Origin: Epinephelus fuscoguttatus | Taxonomy: Eukaryota; Chordata; Actinopteri; Perciformes; Serranidae | Length of the DNA stretch: 64,000 nt | Direction of reading: 5' to 3' | NCBI RefSeq assembly: GCF_011397635.1 | Contig: NC_064765.1 | Location: 30,098,632 to 30,162,631, forward strand | Shown here: positions 48,901 through 62,300 of the stretch, in pieces | How positions within the stretch are numbered: the first letter of the stretch is position 1 | Layout: each line of letters opens with the position of its first letter | Notes under the pieces: generated by a model | Told to the model about the DNA's origin: nothing | Seen by the model: only the letters and a program-made list of their open reading frames with translations | Database searches by the model: none | Position numbers and translations under genes: made by a program

Positions 48901-51900
48901 CGCCTTTTCATTACGAGGCGCTGAAGCCTCATACATTGTTTATTCTTCCCTAGTTGATCTCTTCCTCCAAGCTTCACACTCAGTCAAGCAACAATCACAC
49001 TGAGTGACATCTATTTGACACGAGCCGTACAGAAAGGAGCTCTGTCAAGTAAATTGCGGTCAAAGATTAACCTTGTTGTGGGGTGGGGGGGTTCATATTG
49101 TAGCAGAAAACAGGTGATTGTTGTGAAGCCAGGCTGCCTTGAGGAAGATGTTATCAAAGGGAAACAAGGGTGAGGATATTGTGGCTTTAATTTTACACAC
49201 TGGACCAGTGTGATGCGGAGACTGAAATGTCTAGGCCACTTCCTGTGCTGTTAAACTCTTTGTCTTCTTTCATCATGAAAAAAGGCACAGGTTTTTAAAG
49301 ATTAGTCAAGATGATGAAAGACGTGATAGTGAGAGGTAACTGTTCTGTACATAACTGTGCTGTCAGAATAAATCACACTCGCAACGGACATGAGAAACTG
49401 AGCCGGAGGATCTGCCATTAATTTCTGAAAGTGAAACTTTTATGAAAACATGAGTTTACTGGTTTTATTGTATATGCCTCTACAATCTATTGTAATCCTC
49501 TTGTAATAAATCCTCTCTGTCAAGCTTGACACGTCCATTTTTTTTGTTGACTGTCTCAAACACAAGTTGACTTAAAATCATGTTTGAAGTTGTAGCTTGA
49601 GGTTTTGTTTTTTTTTTTTAACCAGACTCCATGTTTTCTTACTATAATAATGGGGAGGGCGAGGAATAATTAATCTCATTTATTCATTTTTATGACACAT
49701 AAATAAATATAAAGATATTAAAAAATAAACTTGACATTTATGTTTAAATTAATGTCTCTTACTCATATATAGGTGATGTATTGTGTTTTATGTATTAAAT
49801 GACATTATTATTTTATTAGACTGTTTATTTCTTTGCAGTTGTTTTTGTGTATCTGTTAAAGACTGTATCATTCACTTCAGTTGTAGCATACAAAGTTGCA
49901 GCGAGATGCACTCCCAAGAACAAAACAATGTCTGACAAAAATGTGCTTTATCTTTTTTTCTATTATTTTTTTCTTATTTTTATAAATCCTGACAGAAAAT
50001 GGTGTCTCATTAGTTTTGTGAATGCACATATTCATATCCTTATTGCATTTGTACATTTAGAAATAACTTCTCTATTTGTATATATTTATTTATGATCTGT
50101 GCAAACTGACACCACTCTCAATAACATGTGTTCCTCTCAGTTGTGAAGGAATTTACATTATCCTTCCTGATACATTTCAGTAAAGGACAACTCTGACTAC
50201 ATACAGATTCAAATTCAAGCCTTTTCACTGTACCAATTTGAAAAACTGCCAAAATGAAAGACCCACATTTGTACCTTAAAAAATGTATTTCTGCAAACTG
50301 GAGGTGCTGTAAACATTGCTAAGTTCAGCTATGTTAGTATCTAACACCAGCCAACTTCAGGTATTTGTTTTCCAAGCTAAGTAGACAGTAGTAAGTAGAA
50401 ACTTAACTTAAGGGTTGGGGTTAGGGTTAGTCAAAGAAAGTCTTAAAAACATCTTAAGAATGTTGTTTGTAAAGGACAGATATCTTAATGTGTATTTTTC
50501 TTTTACTTAATAGCTGTTATTCATTAAAATGTGTACCTTGTACCCCGTTCCCTGTTCTCACCACCTCTCCAAGATAGTTGATCCAGGGTAAACACTGAGG
50601 CGGCTTCATACTGAAATGTTTCTATTGTTCTGTCCTTGTGTTTGTACATGCACTGAACTAAATATCAAAGTAAAAGAATTACATAAAGAATGATGAAAGC
50701 AACATTATCAAACAATCAAAAACTGTTCTCACCTTCACAACAGTCCTGCCACATGCGCAGGTCAATCTGAGGGATGTCATCACAGCTGCCGTAGCCGTGG
50801 GGGAGCTCGGCCACCCTGAAGACGTCTTGCTGGATGCGTGTGATATTGTCCCCGTTGTCACACAGCACCCGTGTCAGGGAGGCCTGCTTCAACTGGGTCA
50901 GCTGGGCAGGAGTGAACACGCCTGGGTTTTCATACCAGAACCTGAACAAGACAGACAGGCATGTACTCAAGGTTTTCTACTGTTGCATTAATTTAACAGC
51001 ATCAGTCTAATGTCTAAAGCTTGATTGATCAAACAAAAATAAGTTCTGGTCATTATCTTGCCTCATTATCTTGCCAATCACAAGCAAAAGGCCTGACCTC
51101 AGTATATGCAGAGGAAATGGGGAAAAGTAATCACTTTGTACCCAGAAGAGTGACTGACTGGGATACCTGGAGGCTGTTTTTTCTTTGAGGCAATGTCTTT
51201 GTAAATGGTGAGGTGAGATGTGTTGTACCTGTCTCCATCCCGCAGGCGCTTGAACTGAGTTACCAGCAGACACATGAGGGTGGGCCCCACTCTACTTCCA
51301 GGGACCAGGTCTTCAGCCATCAGTGCAGGGAACAGATCGATGTTTAGAGGAGTGCCGTACAGCCTACCACACAGAACAAATAGTCAGGGACACTAAACTA
51401 TATATATCATGATCCAGAGTTTATGGAGCACAAACTTCCCTGAAGTCACTATCACACCACGATTCTTTGTCTCAAAATGACAAGAACCTTATAAAGACTA
51501 TGCTTTCCTTAGACTGTTCGAAGGCATGACTATAGCCCGCTAATAACCTGGTTTCATTTGTTTTATACTGGTCTCAAGTAACAGAAAATTGTAATATAGT
51601 TTATCTTGGGTGTATAATTACCTCTGCAGTTTCTCTCTGACACTAGGATTCTTAATTTCATTCCTCAGGTCATCAAACGTCCGAGCCGAGGTCAGGTTAC
51701 AGAAGGTCCTGTAATCATTGTACGGTGGCATTCCATGATCCCTTCCTCTCTGTATATTCATAGCAGCCAGATCCAGAGCCACAGCGTGGGCCATAGAGAA
51801 CAACCTCTCCGTCAGCTCTGTATTCAGCAGTTGTGTGGACACCCGCATTTTACCAGCGACGCCAAAGAGCCCACGAAGGAGTGGGTCAATTCCGCCCTCG

Positions 51901-54900
51901 TTCACAATGCGGAACGGGGAGAAGAAGGCACGATGCAGAGAGATGTGTCCCTGGGGGATAGGCTGGAAGTCCTCGTCTAACCTGTAGAGTATTGGGTTGA
52001 TGAGGGTGTGCCCGAAGCGGAAAGCAGCAGTGGCGAAAGCATTGAGGATGCCAGTGTTAACATTGGGGTTGTAACTGGTGTATGGCCCCATCATCTTCAT
52101 GCCTGCCTCACCCAGGATCTAGGAGATGAGAAAGGGAACTTAATAGTCTTTCTTCTAATCATCTTTATCATTGTAATACAGCATCACTATTAATGAATGT
52201 CTTTCCTTTTGCTGTAACCTTGTAAATAACTGAAGAAACAGAGGTCAAAAAAACCCCACAACTAGCATCATAACAGAGACACATTAGACTTAAAATGACA
52301 GCTGTTACCTTTGGCAACCAATGACTGTAGGTGATGTGCTGCATCTGGGCCCCCACTATCTTCCTGGCCTCATGGTAGATGGTGTCCCCATCCCAATGGG
52401 GATTCAGTCTCAGTAGCTCTGTGGCTATGCGGTTGTGCTCCCTGAACCATACCGTGTGCATGGCAGTCAGACCAAGCTGCTCATTGGCACGGTGATCTCC
52501 AGCTAAGAAACATGGAATTGGACTCTCATTTTCATCCCTCATACACTCAGTGGGTGGTCCAGTGGCAAACGGCAGAAGAGGCTTCCCTGTTCGCTGGATG
52601 ATACCTTGCCGGAGCAGACCCCTTTGGCTGGCTAAGTCGCGGATTTCCTCAGATTCATGGCGTGAGCTGCCGTAGACATTTGAAGCATCGATGTAAGAGG
52701 TCAGCTGATTGATTTGCTCTCTTGGGTATACACTGTTCATGAGAAGAGAAGTCATCCCACTGCCGCACACGGGGCTGGAGCGGACAAAGAACATGCAGCG
52801 GGCCCCACTTCGCAGCTGCCGTGGGTCATTGGGTGGGAACTGGATTGGGAAGCATGGTGGGTCATTGGTGCAGACCTGAGTGCACAGCTGGCCGTCGGAG
52901 AACCGCGACTGACTGAGAGCCGCCACTGTCGAGTCCAAGTCATGGTCCAGGAACTGACCCCACTGCATCAGCATGTGCGTGTAGCGGTCATCAGGAGTGA
53001 TGGTTTCTGTACCAATCATGGTGGTGGACACCAACCTCGGCAGAGGCAACCTGTATCCATTATGCAGCTGCTCAGTAGCACCTCTTGGCAAGTTAAAGCC
53101 ATTATCATAGACTGACTTCAGAAGTCGTTCGAAGGCAGTGAGTGAGGCGCCCCACATAGGGTGCTGCAGGTTGTTGCAGGTGCCGTCGTGGCTGCGGTAC
53201 TTTTGGTGGAAGCAAATATCAGAGCAGTTGTTGAAGCGACGGTGGGCTGTGCAGCCAGACAGGTTGGCGATCACATCCAGAAAGTGTGGGGACACCAAGT
53301 CGTTGTAGCGAAATGCTGTGAGAAAGCAACATAAATTCAACACATGAAGAGTCTGGATAAGTTTAGGCTTCATAAAAGATTTAAAAATATTAGAAGTGAA
53401 GTACAACATCATCCAAGCCACCACTTAAGATATGCAATAAGCTAATGTCTATTAACATGATTCTCAAACATGTATTAACTATTTTTATAGCAGACACAGC
53501 GATTAACTGCTACTGGCTCTGGTAGTAGAAAGAACCTCCTGTCCCGAGGGCACAACTTGCAGTATTTCACTAACCTGCCCTGACTCGCTTTGATATGTGA
53601 GAGCTCCTCTGTGAAAGTTTCAATGTGCAGCACATCAATGTGCATGTGTGTAGGACTGAGATGTGTTAGCAAGGTGCTGTTGTGGTTATGCATGAGAACA
53701 AGTGTTAAGTGTGTGCGGCCAAGCTCAATGAGGGTTAGGTGAGACTTCCTGTATAAATGGCAAAACCTGCTACAAGTTCACTTTACACACATTATTGGTG
53801 TGTCATGTGTGGTTCTGTATGTGTGTGTGTGTGCGTGTGTGTGTGAGAACAGAGAAAGGGGAAACTGTGGTGTTGCGCTCTCAGATGAAATAGAGATACA
53901 ATAAAAACAGCACGTTTGTTTCTGCTGACGGGCAGAAAACTCTCTGTTAGCTTGGTTTGGGGCCAGTGCAACAATGAACACTTGGTTGTTGGCATAAGTA
54001 ATAAAAACACTGTCTCTCTCTTTCTGTCTCTGCCTTGCTTTGTTCAGATTTCACAGAGCTCTGTTTCCCTCTCCCCACCTCTCTTTTTCCTCTGACACTA
54101 ACTTTCACCTGAATCCTTCTCTCTTGACAACATGCCACTCTTCTTTTACATGCTAATATCCCTTGCTTTTCTTTATAAATTCCTCCTTCTTCTTTGATTC
54201 AGGTAAAATTCTTCAAAGAACTGCATGAGAAACATTATTCACAAAACACAGCCGCTCTACACAACCAGCCAGTTCAACCTTTCTGCTGTTAAATTCAACC
54301 ATCCTTTACAATGAGCACTTTCATGCCCCATAAAGTCATTTTTCCATGCATATGTGAATGCAAACAAAGACAGACGCTTACATGAATAAACATCTGAACC
54401 AGCCCATGCTCACCTAATCTCCCACACGCATGCATAATTGAGACAATCTGCACACCACCACACGCCACCTTAAAATTTGTCCTGTGCTTGACAGTGATTG
54501 TAGGTTTAGTGTTGTGTGGTGTGACACAGGGCTAATAAAAGTGTTAACGGGCTCCTCGTCAACTGCTCCATGATTATGTCTCTATGCCTCGGGTCATGCT
54601 TAAGAGAAAATGGCATACAGATGGAGCACCTATCCTCAGCCAAACGTTGCTCACGATAACATGGTAATTCATAGAGTGGTTGAGAATTGAATTACTGGTT
54701 GCATGAGACTTTGCTTAAAAAACTGGGTGGGAGCTTCTTACTGAATCCACAGTGAGACTTTGGTAGAATGTTAAGTATACTCAATAAGAAAATGACATTT
54801 CCATCCATCAATTCATCAGCTACGCCCGCTGATCCTCGAGGGCTCATGAGGGAAAGCTGATATTACTAAGACAACAAATTTAAATATACAGAATGTATAT

Positions 54901-56329
54901 GCACCTACATCTGTATTAGGATGATGTGTAACAGTGTTTGTGTCCATTGATCTGTTTGTAGTTCAGTGCATAATAGAGATGTAATTAGACTGCAGAAGGG
55001 TCCAAATTTAGTATCTGCCATTTTGCCAAATGTGGGTAAAAATCTGTCCTTGTGAATAAAATAAAGCTGCCATTGCGGGGTTGGTGAAATGGGCCTATGT
55101 CATCACAAACTCCCATCACCACAACAAATAAGTTCACTGACCATGTTTTGTTTGACATTGTGCAAACCCACTGGTGGCGTCATGCTAATGTTAATAACTG
55201 CACTGCAGCTCTTTGATTAACCTTCCCTGTCCACATTGCTACGGTTAAGCTCACTTTATCTAGCTAGCTATCTGGCTTAATTACCAGTACCAGTGGCAGT
55301 GATACTGGTAATCGAACTGGTACCACAAAGAGCAATTTTGCACTAAGCACAAAGTAAGTCTATAAATATGTGGCCACACATTGCTTGAGGAGATCAGCCT
55401 AAAAGGAAAAATGAAGAGCACGGTGAGAGAGTGGCTACAATAAACTTGCTTGAATTTTTGTGTATAGGTGAAATCACAGCCTCGTCCTATGGATTGATCA
55501 CCACATGCACGCTCCACACTGGTGACTGAGAGCACTGTTGTCTGCTCAGCTGTGACTTGCAGTACTTACTTCCTCATTAAAAACATATTTGAGACCCAAA
55601 AAGCCACAGAAACAATAATCTGATAACTCAGTCATAAATAACAAGGCTCTGAGCTACTACTGCTGTATCTACAGTTTTTGTACAGGGTAGCAGTAACAGC
55701 AGCAATAGACTAGCAACAAGGAATGTACTGCTGAACATAAGACAGTATAATTCAGCACTGAACATCAGACCATATGAACTATGCGTTCACTTACTGACGT
55801 GCATACCAAAGTGCCTTTGAACTGTAATGCGACCGCTTAGCTTCAGAAAAAAAGTGAACAAAATACAAAGTCAGTGGCAACACATCTTTGGACTGAACCA
55901 AGTGATTTGAATCAGCAGAGCGATCTGTCAGGAACCAGAGTCCATAGAAAACATGAAAACCATTTTGTCATGATGAAGTCAGACTCCTTCAAATGCAAAC
56001 ACCTATTAATCATTTCCTCCACGCATTAAGTTGTTCCAGTGGTTATTCCCAATGCTATGAATACAGCGTAATCAACAGCAATGGTGTGCCAAAGGCTCCA
56101 CCCTGCAACACCAGTAAACTAGAGAGCAGACTCCCATGGGCTCTCAGAGGCTGTTCACACCCTGACAGAGAGCAGCAATATTTGGCTTTTTTCAGCAGCA
56201 GAACGCTCAGACACAAGATGTCTGGAACGGCATGACACTCTCCTTCGTAGTAATGAAATATCAATATAAGGGCTGTACCTAATATTTCTTCAGATTAAGC
56301 TTTGAATGTCATCATCCTTTATGACGCCA

Positions 56330-56387
<58 letters not shown>

Positions 56388-59300
56388 ATCCTAGAACAAA
56401 ATTCTCAGTTTGAATAAAGTGATTCATCAGATTAAATTTGTGTTTTCATCAAATCAACTTTCTTTAATGAATAAATGTAATATATGGTGTTGTTAGATTG
56501 GTGGTATTTGGTACAGCCCTAATCAATATTACTGTATAGTAAGTGATGCAATGAAGGAAGCAGGTTAAACAAACTGTTTTGAAATTTTAGAAGGTCAGTG
56601 CTACACAACAGCTCATTGTTTCTGGTTGCCACTGTTTGGTTTGTGTAGAGAAATAATGACACCAGGGCTGAAAATTAACTTTTTGGCTCACCGGCCAAGG
56701 GGACTGGTAGATGAGAAAATCCACTGGCCAGACATATTTTTCTACCAGCCAAAATAATTAATTGCCTTTTTCTGTCACATATACATTTGTTTCAGTACTT
56801 TTCATTGAGATAATACAGTATTAAGTTGAATACAAGCTTAAAGGTAGGATCTGGAGGATTTTCAAACAAAACAAAATATAGACATACTATACAAACAAAA
56901 TCCTGCTTAATCATCACCTATGGGCTTCTACTCATGTGTGGTGGTGACTCTGTTTGCAGAGCTCCTGCCCTTAAACTGTATTTTTATGTTTTTGTGAGCT
57001 CGGACCGCTTCTGGGCAGAGATTTCCCCAGCCAATGAGAGAGCGCAGGAGCCGTGCCCGAGCATGTCCGAGTGTGTCCGAGCATGCACTGGTACGAGCCT
57101 TGCCTGAACCTCTTCTGTGAAGCCTTTTTCTGTACCTCCGGGCTCCGTACACCCGGGAGAGTTGAACCTGATAGGAGGGGCCAAATTTGAATGTGTGTTT
57201 ACAAACAGCAACTGGAAAATCCTCCAGACCCTACCTTTAAAGGAGAGGCCAGAGTGAAATTTGAAGCAAAATTAGTTTAAAATGATCAAGTTTTGAGCTC
57301 AAAATTCCATTTGCACTTTGTACTTCAGACATTTGTACTTCAAACATAACAGTAATTTATAGTAAACATAACAGCAATTTTTTTGTAAACCTTCCAGATG
57401 CTTATTAATCATGTAACTTAAACCTCCTCAGACTGCCCATTCATTTTCTTTAGCATATTACCGACATACATTACAGCTCATAGTGTAGCCAGCCTCTTGA
57501 AATGCTGTTATCGCTGAACCTCCATTCCTCACAAAACTTTCTTTTTTTCTCTAACGTTACAGCTTCAGCTTCGTCCTCGTCTGTGTTTTTTTCGTTTTGT
57601 CAGTGATTTACTTACACCTGGTAATCTTCCACATGACGCCCACGGTGATAGCTTGCTTGCTACTAACAGCAGATCATGGATCTAGACGCGCAATATGCCT
57701 GTGTGTGCACGCATCCTCCGAGTAGGCCTACAGGTTCCTTGATGCAGCGGGGAGCAATTAAGGTGCGACACACAACAAACAGAGCGCTGGTCTGCTATTA
57801 GCCACCATCAAATAGCTATTATATATATGATTTATTACATGACTATTTTGATACAAACATTTACCCGCCAATGTGGAGGATAGCCTTCCAAGATTTAGTC
57901 GCCAAATGGAAAATCTACCTGCAATTGGCACTTGGCGGATGTTAATTTTCAGCCCTGAATGACACTATGTCCAAATGTGATTCGAATTACAACCAGCATC
58001 CATAATCTAAAGAAGATGTGGAATTTGACAATTTCAAACTAGAATTTTTTGCCTTGTGATTGCATGCCATGTTGTAGGTACAGTTTACATTGACGTCTGT
58101 GGAAACATGGATTGGCTGACAAAAAAGGTTCATCTATGGTACCTCACTTAGGGGAACAGTAATTTGTGTAATAAAGAAGACATACAGCTAGCTTGGTGTG
58201 CCTTGATGGCAAAATGTTTAGGGCACAGAACTGAAACAACCATGGTTCGATTCTGGCTGGACACCTTTGTTGTATGTCATCCCACACTGTCCACAATTTC
58301 TTGTCTCTCTACACTGTTGGCTCTCAAATAAAGGCAGAATGCCAAAAAAGAAGATGCAGCTTTACTGATTTTTTTCTTTGTAAGTCTTTAAGATTCGCTC
58401 AACTTGATTAGTCCTCATTTGTCAGTGTGTACAGCCACAATTCAGACTGATGTCTCTGATTAAAATAATTTAAGAGTTACAGATTTTTTTCCCAAACATT
58501 TGTAGACACTTGAATGGTGAGAGATGTGATCAGGTATAAAGCAACAAAAGTAACAGCAGTCTGTTTTGCACCTTTAGTAGCAGCATAGAATATTTGGGTA
58601 TTAGACTCACCGGTGCCGTTGGTGTCCACCATGAGACCCTGGTTGACGTGGTTCTGGATGAGCAGAAGAGTCTGCTCAAAGATCTCCCCAGCACGCGCCT
58701 GCTCCACTGTGTAGGGGTCACGTGGATACCGGAAAAGAGCTAGCAGCTCTCCTGGGGTACGAGGCTGACTGGAGGGATGAGGGATAAAGAGATGGGGTGT
58801 AGGGGAGTACAGAGAGAATGACAGAGTGAAGAAGAGACAATGAATATGTTATGTGTAGAGAGATTAATTTCAAATGTTTTACTCAAATGACATTCTTCTG
58901 GCCCTTTTTTTTTTCCAAGGGCGGGAAAAGCAGGAACAGCTTTCTGACACTCTCCAGAAGATGTATTTGCTACAGCTAGAGCAGGTCAGAGAGTTCAAAC
59001 AAGAAGACGCCCAAATCATGCATAAATTCCTGAGTAAGTTCACATTACACGACTTTCAGAAAGTCATCACATTGATGTAATGCTCACACTACACAACTTG
59101 CTGTTTTACAATCATGAGTCTTTTAGTTGCTGTAGTTTTCACATCACATAACTGACCGGTTACACGAGGTCACACACTACAAGGTGATAAATGGACTTGC
59201 AAAGCAAGCACCTGTCTAGTCTTCTGATCACTCAAAGCACTTTTGCACTATATGTCCATTCATCCATTCACACTCACATTTATACACTGGTTGCAGAGGC

Positions 59301-62300
59301 TGCCATACAAGGTGCCACGTGCTACTCACTTACAAAAAACCACACCCATTTCACACACCCGTCATCAGGAGCAATTTGGGGTTCAGTATCTTGCCCAAGG
59401 ATTCTTTGACAAGCTTGCTGGAGGAGCTGGGGATTGAACTCATTTGTGTACAACCTGCTCTTCCCTCCTGAGCCACAGCCGCCCAATAAATATCTTTTAA
59501 CAAGAGGATTCCTCGATAAGCATGTCTGGTCTTTAAACTACGCTTTGTCACGAAACCACTCAAGCTCCTATTGGTGAGCGCCAAGTCAATGCTGATTTGC
59601 ATCTGATCTGGGACTTTGTCAGGAAGCTCCAAAATCTGTCAGGAACAAAGTCGTGTAGTGTGAACTAGGCATTAGTCATTTCACTCATGAGTTGGATCTT
59701 CTCCATCATCACTGAGTTTGTTTTGCATGACGGTGTGTTTTTGCTGCTTTCCTAATGAAGTCTACTGGACTGCACACTATCACCTGAGGATAATTTTTTA
59801 AACATGCATTCAACTTGGACTTAAGGGTTTGGCGAACCATTAAGACACATGCCAGATCCACAGGTGTTCTACCCAAACCAAGATGAAAAACAAATCATGA
59901 ATTGCCTCATTTGGCAGGCACATTTAGATCATGACATAATGCAGCTGAAAGCCAAGATATTTTTGAACCATGAACACTTTATTTGACATCTTAATGTGTT
60001 TAATAATGCTGGCAAAGATCTGTTATGTTACGTAGCTTTTTACTGGATTTCTGGTAAAGCAGCAATACACTCTAAATGCATATATTCTATGATAAACAGA
60101 GAGCAGGCATGTGGAATATACACACTATGAAATATAGATTGATGTAAACATACTGTATATTGCCTTATCATAGTGTAGTTTTATTTTATTAGCACACACG
60201 ATACTTTGCTAAACAGGACTGGAGTTTTACATAAATACTTTCTGTGGTTGATTACATTTTTCTTCCTCCTACAGCTAACAACATTAACACTGGTGTGGAG
60301 AGAGAGAGAGAGGGCTGTTGCCAAGAGTGGTCAAAGGTGTGTTGTTTTTGTGTGGGAAAACGGCTGCTTTAATTGCATTTAGTTTTGATAATTTGAAAAA
60401 GCTGGCGACACAGATGCAATTTGTTTCAATAATGAACAGCTGCTGCCATCAACAAGCAACTCTCAAGGTCTAACTGTCTGACACTTAGCAGCAACACAGC
60501 CAATGTCCTTTATGATCCGAGTAACAAGTGCTACTAGCTCTTCTCCTGATACGCGCTTATTCTCCAATGGCATTCTGGTTTTCCATTATTTCCAAACCAT
60601 GTTTAAAAGACGCTGGTGCCATCAGCCAAGGAGGAGGCCGCCTGTTAATCTGTGATAGTCATTAAAAAGAGCTGGAAATCCCCTCATCTCTATTTGGGCT
60701 ACCACTGTGTATTTGTCTGTGCATTTCTCTTCTTCATGTGTGTTTATGTGTATATGTGTTTGTGCACTGTATTTGTGCATGCATGTGTGGGCAGAGTGTA
60801 TGTGTGTGCGTGCCAAGAAAAACACAGCTGTTACCCACATCATTCAACAGGATGGAAATACTTACGGGCTATATTGAAACCACCTACATCTCTTAAGGCT
60901 CGGATACACTTCCCCAGACAGCTGGGGACTTGTAACGCTCGCGCGTATTCGTACGTACGACAATTTACGGTCCGCGCTGACCTTGTGCTCCACACATGCA
61001 TATTTCCCCATCATGTCCCCATCCAGTTGGTGGCATCATATCATTGTTTGCCAACCGCCAATAAAAATCAAAAACAAGATAAAGAATCATGCGTGTGATG
61101 CATAACAAGCAAAACACAACTGGGGAAAATAGAATGTGAGAGAACAGGACCTGGGACTGCAGTGTGGAATAAGAGATTATGTTTTGTAACTGAAGCATGG
61201 CCAGTTGGCACAATTGTTATGTGTACAGTTCCGCTCACAAATTTTGGGGTGCACATGAACGTCCACAAAGACGCAAACATTGGTGGATGATGACATTCAT
61301 GCCATGCGGAATACAGCAAATCCTCGCGGTCATGGAAAGTATGAAGCAGGCTTTACAGTGACAGAGTGTAATGAAAAGTTAGATAAACAAAGACTTCAAA
61401 TAACTATTGATTCCTTTAATGTCCTGAAAATGATTACATTGATGCACAAACGGATAGACAGATAGAGATGCCACGAAGAGCTGTTGACAAGCAGTCACAA
61501 ATATTGACTGCAGCTGTCAGAACAATTGTCTGACTAAATGGCCGTCAGCACTGCACCCTAAGGCACCATTTCTCATTGGAGTGTTCTGATCTGCAAACTG
61601 CAAACCCTGTGAACTGACATAGGAAAGTGCAGGAATATTAGCAGCCCCTCTAAATGGCCACACTCTTTCCCTGAAGGCTCTGACTCAGACTTAGAACATG
61701 CAAGTCATGTGCCAAGATGATGTGAGACAAGCCATTTGTATTATAACTTAGGCCCCATGAGCATGTAGCTCTGGACTGAGTCTGTACAGGGCAAAACAGT
61801 TCAATTAGTCCAACTATAAAAAGGACTGATGACATAATGTTGTTGCAGATTGCTGCTCTCATTTGCTTAGTTACAACCTATATCAAAGAGCCATTAAATT
61901 GAAGACGTGTACATTTGTAAAGTGCAGTATAATGTGCTACTGTATATGAGACTTGTTTTAATCTAAAAAGTACGGGTATATGAAGTTGTAGACTTAGTGG
62001 CTGATAGATGCAGGCCCAATCAAAAGCACTGGCTGTACACAAACTTTTCTGTATTGACAGTACAAAAGAACATACATTAATCAGAAATCACCTGACAGTG
62101 TGAATGCTAGCCTCCCCACATTTTGTGCTCAACTACTGTATCACAAGTGTTATTCTACAAATGACCTCCTAAAATTGATTCATTTAAGGGAATATCAGTG
62201 TGCTCTGTGAAATGTAAATATTACGCACAATCTTAATTTGCACTACAATTACAAGATTTACTTAAAACATCGCATATGTTGGCCATAGTATGTGTAGCCT

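Noticed and set aside
50415..50435. Telomere-like ggttagggttag
   Set aside because: Only about two units; chance or a tiny relic.
52168..53424. A 418-codon continuous frame as one peroxidase exon
   Set aside because: The frame reads through into intron on both sides. Splice sites and family alignment limit the exon to 52309-53315.
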